Translations under genes and position numbers: made by a program
Part shown: positions 35,628-44,265 of the stretch, one piece after another
Layout: each line of letters starts with the position of its first letter
How positions within the stretch are numbered: the first letter of the stretch is position 1
The notes under the pieces: generated by a model
Seen by the model: the letters and a program-made list of their open reading frames with translations, nothing else
Database searches by the model: none
What the model was told of the DNA's origin: nothing
Assembly: GCF_943193215.1 (NCBI RefSeq)
Contig: NZ_CALPDH010000011.1
Span: 98,853-162,852 of the forward strand
DNA: 64,000 nucleotides
Source of the DNA: Acetatifactor aquisgranensis
Lineage (GTDB): Bacteria; Bacillota; Clostridia; Lachnospirales; Lachnospiraceae
Reading direction: 5' to 3'

Positions 35628-37022
35628 TCACTTTGTCTGGCTTTTCTCTTCCGCTAAATATTCTTTATGCTTCTCTATGACTTTCCTCATAGCCTCCGGC
35701 CCGGGCCCGCCAATGGTCAGACGCTTTTCCACACAGGTCTCAAGGGAAACAGCCATATAGATATCCTCTTCAAATTTATCGCTGATGCCGCGCAGTTCAT
35801 CCAGGGACAGCCTGTCAATGGAAGTGCCTTTTTCCACGCAGTACAGCACCAGCCTGCCGATGATGCTATGGGCATCCCGGAAAGGCACGCCTTTCCCCAC
35901 CAGATAATCTGCCGCGTCCGTGGCATTAGTGAAGCCGTTCATGGCGCTGGCCGCCATCCGTTCCTTTCTGAACTTCATGGTACGCAGCATGCCGGTGAAC
36001 AGGGTAACGCAGTTCTCCACTGTGTCGATGGCATCAAAGGTCAGCTCCTTGTCCTCCTGCATGTCCTTGTTGTAGGCAAGCGGGATTCCTTTCATGGTGG
36101 TGAGCAGGGACATAAGCGCTCCGTAGACCCTCCCTGTCTTGCCCCGCACCAGTTCCGCGATATCCGGGTTCTTCTTCTGGGGCATGATGCTGCTTCCGGT
36201 GGAATAGGCATCGTCTATCTCCACGAACTGATACTCATTGGAATTCCAGATAATGATTTCCTCGCTGAAGCGGCTTAAATGCATCATCACAGTGGACAGC
36301 GCCGCCAGAAACTCTATCAGATAGTCCCTGTCCGACACGGAGTCCATGCTGTTCAGCGTAGGGCCCGCAAAGCCCAGCAGAGAAGCCGTGCACTCTCTGT
36401 CCAGGGGATATGTAGTGCCTGCCAGCGCTCCGGCTCCCAAAGGGCAGTAATTCATCCTCTCATAGATATCCGACATGCGCTGCCTGTCCCGCTTGAACAT
36501 TTCAAAATACGCGCCGTAGTGATGGGCCAGCGTGACGGGCTGCGCTTTCTGCAGATGGGTGAAGCCCGGCATATAGGTCCCCGTATTCTCTTCCATCACG
36601 GTGAGAATCACTGTAAGAAGCTCTTTCAGCAGTCCGTCCACCTCTGTGACATGCTTTCTCGCATAGAGCCGCATATCCAGCGCCACCTGATCGTTGCGGC
36701 TCCTGCCGGTATGGAGCTTTTTGCCTGCATCACCTATACGGCGAATCAGCTCTGCCTCCACGAAGCTGTGGATATCCTCACAGGTCTCATCGATTTCCAG
36801 CGTACCATCGTCAACATCTCTACGGATTCCCGAAAGTCCCTCCAGAATTTTGTCCCGCTCCCCCTCCGTGAGGATTCCCTGCTTCGCCAGCATGGTCACA
36901 TGAGCCACGCTGCCCTCGATATCCTCATGGAAAAGGCGTTTGTCAAAGCCTATGGACGCGTTGAAGTCGTAGACCATTTGGTCTGTCTCTTTCGTAAAGC
37001 GCCCGCCCCATAATTGTGCCAT
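35628..37022 (-). CDS. argH: Argininosuccinate lyase
   Basis: Splits argininosuccinate to arginine and fumarate. The 464-residue protein has the superfamily signature GSSIMPQKKNPD, with the catalytic serine. The start at 37022 (MAQLWGGRF) follows GGAGGG four bases upstream; eight upstream codons are not family-like. It is the first gene of argH-asd-topB and has a good promoter upstream. No argG is present in the window. Confidence 0.96.
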   Translation of the reverse strand: MAQLWGGRFTKETDQMVYDFNASIGFDKRLFHEDIEGSVAHVTMLAKQGILTEGERDKILEGLSGIRRDVDDGTLEIDETCEDIHSFVEAELIRRIGDAGKKLHTGRSRNDQVALDMRLYARKHVTEVDGLLKELLTVILTVMEENTGTYMPGFTHLQKAQPVTLAHHYGAYFEMFKRDRQRMSDIYERMNYCPLGAGALAGTTYPLDRECTASLLGFAGPTLNSMDSVSDRDYLIEFLAALSTVMMHLSRFSEEIIIWNSNEYQFVEIDDAYSTGSSIMPQKKNPDIAELVRGKTGRVYGALMSLLTTMKGIPLAYNKDMQEDKELTFDAIDTVENCVTLFTGMLRTMKFRKERMAASAMNGFTNATDAADYLVGKGVPFRDAHSIIGRLVLYCVEKGTSIDRLSLDELRGISDKFEEDIYMAVSLETCVEKRLTIGGPGPEAMRKVIEKHKEYLAEEKSQTK

Positions 37023-37085
37023 ATTTCCCTCCGATTTTTGTCTCATTAAAAATATCTCATCAAAAAGCTGAAATATGTTTGTTAC

Positions 37086-37114
37086 ATTCTATCACGCATA
37101 TTTAATTATATCAA
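37086..37114 (-). promoter_or_regulatory. Promoter for argH-asd-topB
   Basis: On the minus strand, TTGATA (37109-37114) and TAGAAT (37086-37091) are 17 bases apart, about 65 bases upstream of argH. Confidence 0.6.
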
Positions 37115-37320
37115 GTCGGCTTTTTTCACAATTTCAGCCGCGGCTTTGGCTCTGCAGAGAAATTTCTCCGTGCAAACTCCCCTTTTTATCCCAGTCCCGC
37201 AAAGAATTTTGCCGCAGATTCCACAGAAGCAAGCCTTAACAGCCTGCAAGTTCACGGAAAAGGAACCCCCGCCCGCCGTCTTTCATATAATATAAGAAAA
37301 AGAAAATCAGGAATGGCAAT

Positions 37321-38088
37321 ATGGAGAATATTCTGGAACTGAAAAACATCGGCTATTCCTACCACAATCTCCACGGGGAAACGAAAGCGCTGCAGAACAT
37401 CTCCTTCGGCGTCCGGGAGGGAGAATCCATCGCCATCGTAGGCCCCAGCGGCTGCGGGAAATCCACGCTTCTGTCCATCATCGCAGGCCTCCTGTCCCCG
37501 GAAGAGGGAACCATCGTGGTGAACAATCCTGACGGCTCCCTGCACTATCCGAAGATAGGCTACATGCTCCAGCGGGACCATCTCTTTGAATGGCGCACTG
37601 TCTACCGGAACGTGACTTTAGGGCTGGAGCTGAACCATAAAATGACGCCGGAGCGGCTGGAGGCGGTGGACCGTCTCTTAAAAGACTATGGCCTTGACAA
37701 ATTCAAGGATAAGCGTCCCGACGAGCTGTCCGGCGGCATGAAGCAGCGGGCGGCGCTGATACGCACGTTGGCCCTGGAACCCCAACTGCTTTTGCTGGAT
37801 GAGCCTTTCAGTGCCCTGGACTATCAGACGAGACTTTTCGTGTCCGCGGATATCTGCCGTCTCATCCGCGCTGCCGGAAAGACCATGATTATCATCACCC
37901 ACGACCTGTCGGAAGCTGTCAGCCTGGCAGACCGCATCATCGTCCTGTCCGGACGGCCGGCAGTGGTCAAGAACGAAGTAACCGTGCATCTGACGCTGGC
38001 GGACGATTCGCCTCTGGCTGCAAGGAACGCTCCTGAATTCCAGCAGTATTTCAACATGCTATGGGAGGATCTGACTCATGAGAGCTGA
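37321..38088 (+). CDS. ABC importer ATP-binding protein (NitT/TauT type)
   Basis: A 255-residue ATPase with Walker A (GPSGCGKST, about 40-48), signature LSGGMKQRAAL, Walker B (LLLLDEPFSALD) and switch histidine (ITHDLSEA). It is closest in style to SsuB/TauB/ThiZ-like importers of sulfonates, nitrate or pyrimidine precursors. It overlaps the permease gene by 11 bases. No substrate-binding protein and no TPP or other riboswitch are next to it, so the substrate cannot be assigned. It is divergent from argH. Confidence 0.92.
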   Translation: MENILELKNIGYSYHNLHGETKALQNISFGVREGESIAIVGPSGCGKSTLLSIIAGLLSPEEGTIVVNNPDGSLHYPKIGYMLQRDHLFEWRTVYRNVTLGLELNHKMTPERLEAVDRLLKDYGLDKFKDKRPDELSGGMKQRAALIRTLALEPQLLLLDEPFSALDYQTRLFVSADICRLIRAAGKTMIIITHDLSEAVSLADRIIVLSGRPAVVKNEVTVHLTLADDSPLAARNAPEFQQYFNMLWEDLTHES

Positions 38089-38923
38089 ATGGAACAGAAA
38101 AACGAAAAACAGGAAAAAAGCCTCTTCGGAATTGACAAGACAGGAGGAATTCATCAGAAAGCACAGACGGCACCACCATGAAATCGCTTCCTGGCGGACG
38201 ATCATCTTCGTCCTTTTTTTAGTCCTGTGGGAAGTCAGTGCCAATCTGAAATGGATCGACAGCTTCTTCTTCTCCAGCCCCAGCCGCGTGGCGCGCTGCT
38301 TCGTGGATCAGATCAGGAACAATTCCATGCTGGCCCATATCGGCGTGACGCTGCTCGAGACCCTGCTCAGCTTTCTGCTGGTGATTCTTTTCAGCCTGCT
38401 GGTGTCCACGCTGCTGTGGCACTCCAAAAAGCTGTCGGAGATACTGGAGCCCTATCTGGTGGTGCTCAACAGCCTGCCGAAATCGGCTCTGGCGCCGCTG
38501 TTCATCGTATGGCTGGGCACCGGCACCCGAACCATCATCGTGGCCGGCATGTCCGTGGCGGTGTTCGGCTCCATCATCAGTTTCTATACGGGATTCCAGC
38601 AGGTGGATCCGGAGAAGATTACGCTGATTCACACGCTGGGCGGCAGCAGGCGGGACGCTTTCTGCAAAGTAGTGCTCCCCGGCTCCGTGCCAATACTGCT
38701 CAGCACCGCCAAGGTGAACATCGGCCTGGCCCTGGTGGGCGTCATCATCGGGGAATTCCTGGCGGCCAGACGGGGACTTGGGTACCTAATCATATACGGC
38801 TCCCAGGTATTCCAGCTGGATATGGTGATTACCAGTATCATCGTGCTGTGCATCATTGCGCTGGGGTTCTATCAGTCGATACAGTTCATTGAGCATCAGA
38901 TAAAAAAGCAGTTCAAGATGTGA
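38078..38923 (+). CDS. ABC importer permease (NitT/TauT type)
   Basis: A 281-residue permease with six helices and the EAA coupling loop (FQQVDPEKITLIHTLGGSRR, about residues 174-193). The N-terminal 45 residues are basic and cytoplasmic. The ATG at 38078 lies inside the end of the ATPase gene, with GGAGG about ten bases upstream, indicating coupling. A substrate-binding protein must come from elsewhere or has been lost. Confidence 0.92.
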   Translation: MRAEWNRKTKNRKKASSELTRQEEFIRKHRRHHHEIASWRTIIFVLFLVLWEVSANLKWIDSFFFSSPSRVARCFVDQIRNNSMLAHIGVTLLETLLSFLLVILFSLLVSTLLWHSKKLSEILEPYLVVLNSLPKSALAPLFIVWLGTGTRTIIVAGMSVAVFGSIISFYTGFQQVDPEKITLIHTLGGSRRDAFCKVVLPGSVPILLSTAKVNIGLALVGVIIGEFLAARRGLGYLIIYGSQVFQLDMVITSIIVLCIIALGFYQSIQFIEHQIKKQFKM

Positions 38924-39032
38924 TTCCACCGCACTGTGTCGCTTCACCGGCACTGATTCCGCGCAACGCCGGCGGCACATCAGCGCCAAGGCCAAAAGCT
39001 TTCCGCTTTCCGGCCTTACATAACTTATCGCC

Positions 39033-39419
39033 TCAAGCCAGCTGCTTTAACTTGTCGCTGTGCTTCATCACGACATTCTTCATGATGTCGATATCTGCCT
39101 GCATGGCATCAATCTGCATGATGCCGTTCTTATACCTCTCATATGTAGAGAGATAACATTCCTCAATATTCTGTATACGGGGCAGAACCTCATTTTCGCT
39201 CTGTAGCTTCAGGAAACGTATGTCGTTCCGCATAGGAATACAGCATTCCTCCACACTCTGCAGCCCAGGCAGTATATCTTTCTCATTCTGCTCTTTCAGG
39301 AAACGTATGTCGTCTCTGATTGGCTGCAACTTGCTCTCTAGCTTACTCTCCAATATGCTCTCCAGCTTCACATCCATCAACTGCGATATCGCCAATAAGT
39401 CCTCGCTCGACAATGTCAT
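39033..39419 (-). CDS. Coiled-coil protein with internal duplication
   Basis: A 128-residue hydrophilic protein without signal peptide or known domain. Two copies of a roughly 30-residue unit are visible (IRDDIRFLKEQNEKDILPGL and MRNDIRFLKLQSENEVLPRI, about residues 34-90), each followed by a QxxEEC tail, so it is probably a parallel coiled coil. It is close to families of short Lachnospiraceae coiled-coil proteins of unknown role. It is convergent with the ABC permease and next to the tRNA. Confidence 0.65.
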   Translation of the reverse strand: MTLSSEDLLAISQLMDVKLESILESKLESKLQPIRDDIRFLKEQNEKDILPGLQSVEECCIPMRNDIRFLKLQSENEVLPRIQNIEECYLSTYERYKNGIMQIDAMQADIDIMKNVVMKHSDKLKQLA

Positions 39420-39507
39420 AAAATATCCTCCTTTTTACCTGGAAACATACGATACGAAAACAATCACGAACCAACGATTTAGAAGATGATAAAGAAAACA
39501 GAAAAAA

Positions 39508-39580
39508 AGCTTCTGACGGGACTCGAACCCGTGATCTATTGATTACGAATCAATCGCTCTACCAACTGAGCCACAGAAGC
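39508..39580 (-). tRNA. tRNA-Thr (anticodon CGU)
   Basis: A complete cloverleaf on the minus strand: acceptor GCTTCTG/CAGAAGC, D-arm with GGCTCAGTTGGTAGAGC, anticodon stem ATTGA/TCAAT with loop TTCGTAA (anticodon CGT), and T-arm ACGGGTTCGAGTCCCGT. The 3' CCA is not encoded. Confidence 0.95.
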
Positions 39581-39727
39581 TTATCACCCGGACAATTCCG
39601 GCAGGTCAAGTCGAACTGTTCTGACCACCTTTCGCAAGACCGATTTTCATTATACAGGCTTTTGAAATAATTTGCAACTACTTTTTTTATTTTTGGAAAC
39701 TTTTCGCAAATTTGACTCTATTACGTC

Positions 39728-40520
39728 TTGTTATTATCATTTTTAAACAGGTTCCTTACCTGTGCCCGTATCCTCCATCCGGATTCCAAACTCGGTACAT
39801 ACCGGCACCTGGCAGACTTTTACGAACAGCCCCGGTTTGATTACATGCATATCATGCGGACCATGGACATCATGGAGGAACATTATGACGGATACATCAC
39901 CCACCTGTTTGAAAAGAGCAGAAACATCGTAAAGAGGGACACTTCCGTCTGCTTCTATGACTGCAGCAACTATTATTTTGAAACAGAAACGGAAGATGAC
40001 GATTATGTGGATGAAGTGACCGGGGAAACCGCCAGGGGCCTGCGCAAATATGGGCCGTCCAAAGAACACCGCCCCACCCCCATCGTGGAGATGGGGCTGT
40101 TCATGGACAGGGAAGGCATCCCCCTTTCCATGTGCATCACTTCCGGTTCCGACAACGAACAGACTACCGCCATCCCGCTTGAGAAGAAGCTCACGCAGAT
40201 GTTCAAGGGGGAAAAAATTCATATACTGTGCGGATGCAGGGCTCGGATTCCTGAACATAAGGAATTTCAATTCCATGGGCGGGCGTGCCTTTATTGTTAC
40301 CCAGTCCGTGAAAAGACTTTCCGGCACCTTAAAGGAAGCGGTATCGCATTATCGACCTTCATCTTTCGCCCACTCCTTTTCACTCCACGAGATACCGTTC
40401 CAACGGCTCCCTGTGGGCCTCTATGAACAGCCTGAGCCTCCTGCAGTTCCCCTTCGTCTTCCCATAGTCAACACGCTACAATACGGCCACTTTATTGGAA
40501 TGTGGACTAATCATTAAATT
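39728..40520 (+). pseudogene. IS1634-type transposase fragment
   Basis: Middle part of a DDE transposase (IS4/IS1634 style): VCFYDCSNYYFETE, GLRKYGPSKEHRPTPIVEMG, SDNEQTTAIPLEKKL. The frame shifts at a G5A6 run near 40207-40217 and continues in the next frame as KFIYCADAGLG and MGGRAFIVTQSVKRL. Both the N-terminal and C-terminal ends are missing, so it is dead. It marks the left edge of the polysaccharide locus. Confidence 0.82.
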
Positions 40521-40528
40521 TCGTCTAC

Positions 40529-42190
40529 CTAGCGCTCAGCGGGATATGGGCGAAACCCTTCCGAAAAGGAACCTCCGCGCAATTCAATCTGCTCTAGTAC
40601 AGATTTATATGGAGTCGATGGAAAATCGTAATATCCCGTTTGATCCCCTGTTTCAGGTATATATATCCGTAAACCGCCAATGTCTGTCGGATTACATTCC
40701 CACAACGCATAATCTGCGCATATGATGACATGCTTGAAATTTACATTTATGCCTTTGAGCAGCGAAATAATACAGCAAATCTCCCAAGCGGCCATAGCAA
40801 TCACTATCATCCGCCCCTCCCTGGCCCGCCCAAGAAGTGTCCCTATAGCATAAAACGGCAGAAGATATAGAAAGACTTTTCCATATCTTGCCAAAGGTGC
40901 CGTAAAAAACCAAAAAACCATACAGGATATCATACATCCAGAAATATGGAGGAATTCCCACCTTTTTTCTTTCAGTACCTGATACCCCCCCACGCACAGA
41001 CAAATAGGCACCAACGCTATGTTAATGACAAAAAGCATATAGTCTGTCCTTCCCATATTTTCCCGCCACACTGGAAACCACACTGAAAACGGGGCATCTG
41101 CTTTTGCTACATCGCACAGATTCCATGCCCAGACCTTTATTTCGTTCCGGTCCCTTATCAAGCTTGCCGCCGGCATTTTCCAATCCACAGGAAACAAATC
41201 GATTTCCGGGTATGGGTATAACAAATACCCGGAAATAATAACATTTCTAATCAAGAAAGGCATGACCGTCACAATACCAAATCCCAGATAAAGCGCAATT
41301 TCCTTCCATCGTTTCCCTGTAACCAATTTGAGTGCCGGGAAGAGTACAAGGAACACCACCATCGTCATAGACAGTTTGAGGGATACACCATAAACTCCCA
41401 GTATGCACAAATACGCATAGGGTGCTATATTCTTTTCCCCATCTTCAATCAAATTCACCCATTTGCTGAAAATATAGGCTGTCAGCCCAAGCGCGAAAGC
41501 GTCTGTCTCTGGCGAGCTTATATGACGCACTTTGCCCGCATAATACAGAATAATGATTATACGCAAAAAATCCGATGCGTAAATCCTGTTCCTATGCCAA
41601 AACCTCATGGAGCACAGAGCGTAAGAAAGCAAGAGCCACATAATGAAGCCATTCATGCTATGCAGTGATTGGCCTGTCAAAAACTTCAGGCTGAACAATG
41701 CCTGGAGCGGAAGGAACGAACTGTTGTAGGCCAGCCTGTTGTGCAGATTTCCTAATCCCGGAACCACTCCGTACTCCTCAATCCAGTGGATTGCCTGAGC
41801 GTGGTATAGAGCAGTGTCATAATGCCTTACCTCCCCGCTCGCAAAACCGGCCACTAATATCCCGATTCCCACAATTGCAAAAAATCGATATTTAAAAACA
41901 TCTTTTTCCATATTCCTGAATTTTCTAAGCCAACACTTCATTTTTCCCTTTATCAAGATCACTATAATGGCATCCGCAAAAATCACGCTCATAAATGCGG
42001 CTCTGTTGACCCTGCGAAAAAGGCTAAAAAATTGAGCATAAACTGTCAGCGCACAGAGGCCTGTCATCAGAACCATGTCCAATTTCTTCTCTTCGTAGTG
42101 ATTGAATTTTTCCAAAAAAGACAAAATAGCGGTTCCCCATAAAAATGCCGATGTGCCTATTACGACCCAGCTTAGTAATGTACAAATCAT
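40529..42190 (-). CDS. Large polytopic membrane protein of the polysaccharide locus
   Basis: A 553-residue protein with about 12 helices and a soluble tail from about 490. A conserved loop after the third helix (HYDTALYHAQAIHWIEEYG, GLGNLHNRLAYNSSF, about residues 123-157) resembles the LIC_10190-type membrane family, which looks like GT-C glycosyltransferases; the acidic loop would fit that. Function is inferred only from this and from its place at the end of the locus. A G7 tract (40985-40991) lies in frame at about residues 400-402. Confidence 0.7.
   Translation of the reverse strand: MICTLLSWVVIGTSAFLWGTAILSFLEKFNHYEEKKLDMVLMTGLCALTVYAQFFSLFRRVNRAAFMSVIFADAIIVILIKGKMKCWLRKFRNMEKDVFKYRFFAIVGIGILVAGFASGEVRHYDTALYHAQAIHWIEEYGVVPGLGNLHNRLAYNSSFLPLQALFSLKFLTGQSLHSMNGFIMWLLLSYALCSMRFWHRNRIYASDFLRIIIILYYAGKVRHISSPETDAFALGLTAYIFSKWVNLIEDGEKNIAPYAYLCILGVYGVSLKLSMTMVVFLVLFPALKLVTGKRWKEIALYLGFGIVTVMPFLIRNVIISGYLLYPYPEIDLFPVDWKMPAASLIRDRNEIKVWAWNLCDVAKADAPFSVWFPVWRENMGRTDYMLFVINIALVPICLCVGGYQVLKEKRWEFLHISGCMISCMVFWFFTAPLARYGKVFLYLLPFYAIGTLLGRAREGRMIVIAMAAWEICCIISLLKGINVNFKHVIICADYALWECNPTDIGGLRIYIPETGDQTGYYDFPSTPYKSVLEQIELRGGSFSEGFRPYPAER
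40985..40991 (-). repeat. G7 tract in the membrane protein gene
   Basis: Seven Cs on the plus strand (G7 in the coding strand), in an otherwise AT-leaning gene. Slippage would truncate the last third of the protein. Confidence 0.6.
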
Positions 42191-42366
42191 TCTACTTCAT
42201 GTCCCCCTGTTCGTTTATATTAAAATTAGTTACCAACGCTTGCAATTAGGTATGCCCTAATTGTCTAACGCACCTGGCAAGAATCGGAAAAATCCCTAAA
42301 ATATGCCGTTTCTATTGCCTTGCATCTTTCACTTCACATAAACCAGGTATCATTTTCTGTTTCAGT

Positions 42367-43015
42367 TCATTTAACCGCTGGAATATTTACTTTGACACCG
42401 TCCTTGAGGATGTGGTATATGGCTACCAGCATGGAATGTGCCACCGCAACGTAAGCTCTTTTCTTCCCACGATGTGCACTGATTCGTGCAAACTGTGCAG
42501 AGAAATACGAGTTTTTGTTTTTGACCGCTGAATGGGCGCATGCAACCAGTGTATCCCTCAGCAGGGCATTTCCCTTTGTGGTCTTACCGGATTTACGCTT
42601 ATGCGCACTCTCATTATTTCCAGGGCAAAGCCCCGCCCATGAAGAGATATGGGCATCTGCTGGCCCTTGTCCGGGATGTAGCTCGCCGTAAGCAGGCCAT
42701 GCTGCAGAAGATCCGCAATCCACTCTGCATCCTTCACATCCGTTTTGCGACCCGGAACGGCCTTCATATGGCGGGCATTGACTACCATGGCTTTCAGTTC
42801 ACAGGTCTCAAGGATGTACAGGGGTTTCCAACAGGATGCCGTGCTCTCCATGGCAACCATCTCACAACCGCCCTCTTTGAGCCAGCCATTTCGAGAAGCT
42901 CCCTGGTTGTTGCACCGAAGTCCCGTATTTCCTGTTTGCTGCCTTTTTTGAAGCAGGCCACGATGAGCTTCTTGTGCACATCAATACCACAACATTTGTC
43001 GTAAACTTTCTCCAT
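42367..43015 (-). pseudogene. IS110-type transposase with internal deletion
   Basis: The start encodes GIDVHKKLIVACFKKG, the RuvC-like N-terminus of IS110 DEDD transposases, then (after frameshifts) MESTASCWKPLY and RKTDVKDAEWIADLLQHGLL, and then jumps to the C-terminal ISSWAGLCPGNNESAHKRKS block and a normal end. About 150-190 residues between the two domains are deleted, and at least two frame changes are needed. It lies between two polysaccharide genes. Confidence 0.85.
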
Positions 43016-43194
43016 TCTGACACCTCCGATGGATAAATTTACGGCACAGCTTCCTATCTCTTGTTATTTTACTTTACGTCCTTATATGCCGTATACTTCC
43101 AGTATACACCAGAGCTTATGGCTTGTAACTACCAATAGTCTATCACTCACGATGTTTCATTTATGGTGGTGCCAAGCATCGCGGGCATGAGGGT

Positions 43195-44238
43195 TTACTT
43201 TTGTAGCGCATGAATATAATCCATAATAGGTTTTTCCACAAAATAATAACCACACCCGCCCACAACAATGCAACTTGCTATTATCACGGCAAAACTTATT
43301 GTAGTAGGAATCGAAAGTTTTCTGCCTAATATATTTAATATGACAATCAATGGAAAATGCACTAAATACAAGGAAAATGAAATTTTTTCCAAAAAATCAA
43401 GAACTCTACTTATGCAGAACTCTTTTCTTTTTTGTATACCATTGCTTAATTCCATACCTACCCCTCCATACACAATTAGCATAAATGCAACGCCAAATTT
43501 AAACACTCTGTTGAAAGACATCAATACACTTATTTCTCTATTCTCTGCAATCCAAAAAACAGTCAGCCAAATCATTCCTAATACCAAAGCGGCCTTTTTC
43601 TTCACTGCATTAGGTTTCTTCTGTTTAACTGTACATGCAATCAACATCCCTATAAAAAACTCTAAAAACACTGGATTCCCAATAAAACTAATGTATACAT
43701 TCTTAAAATCACCCATATTTACAGCTATTATCAACGCTACCCAACAAGCAATAATCCCCCCAAAAAACCTTATCCCACAAATATAAATAAATAAAGCGAC
43801 AAAATAATATAGCATTTCATATGGCAATGTCCAGCCTGTAGGTATTATTGGCATTTCATTCGCCGCAACATCTGTAGGCAGGCACAAAAAGGAACGGAAA
43901 ATACCCCTTGCATCCAACTCAATCCAACTAACCAATCTGGACCCAAACACTTTAACCACAAAAAAATGCAGAGTCAAAACAACACCTGTGTATATCCAAT
44001 AGACAGGATAGATTCTAGTCAATCTTTTTTTAATATAGGCAACCGGCTTCATATCTCTGTCATATGTCCACAGCATAAGAAATCCGCTGAGGATAAAGAA
44101 AAAGTCAACGCCACACCACCCTTGTATAAAAACTCCCTGAAATAGGTTCCTGTCTATCAACAGATTGGCATGTGCCAATACTATAAGCAACGTTACCCCC
44201 CCACGCCCTTTTCCCAAAATATCAATCCTCTTTTGCAT
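43195..44238 (-). CDS. Membrane acyltransferase (acyltransferase-3 family)
   Basis: A 347-residue protein with about ten helices, of the OafA/WcjE type that O-acetylates surface polysaccharides. The family start is visible (LLIVLAHANLL, then GWCGVDFFFILSGFLMLW with the family histidine and serine-rich loop) and RLTRIYPVYW at about 75. GGAGGGAGATAA precedes the ATG. A G7 tract covers codons 13-15, so a one-base slip would knock the gene out at its start. It is the last intact gene before the IS110 relic. Confidence 0.88.
   Translation of the reverse strand: MQKRIDILGKGRGGVTLLIVLAHANLLIDRNLFQGVFIQGWCGVDFFFILSGFLMLWTYDRDMKPVAYIKKRLTRIYPVYWIYTGVVLTLHFFVVKVFGSRLVSWIELDARGIFRSFLCLPTDVAANEMPIIPTGWTLPYEMLYYFVALFIYICGIRFFGGIIACWVALIIAVNMGDFKNVYISFIGNPVFLEFFIGMLIACTVKQKKPNAVKKKAALVLGMIWLTVFWIAENREISVLMSFNRVFKFGVAFMLIVYGGVGMELSNGIQKRKEFCISRVLDFLEKISFSLYLVHFPLIVILNILGRKLSIPTTISFAVIIASCIVVGGCGYYFVEKPIMDYIHALQK
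44196..44202 (-). repeat. G7 tract near the acyltransferase start
   Basis: Seven Cs on the plus strand encode Gly-Gly-Val at residues 13-15 of the acyltransferase. The tract is placed as in many phase-variable genes, where slippage near the N-terminus switches the gene off. Confidence 0.7.
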
Positions 44239-44265
44239 TTATCTCCCTCCGCCAAGGTATAGGCA

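Noticed and set aside
37115..37320. TPP or other riboswitch upstream of the ABC importer
   Set aside because: No CUGAGA-type core or other conserved riboswitch motif is visible.
38988..39017. Terminator between the ABC permease and the coiled-coil gene
   Set aside because: A hairpin (AAGGCC...GGCCTT with inner AAAGC/GCTTT) is present, but neither strand has a U-run, so I do not call it a terminator.
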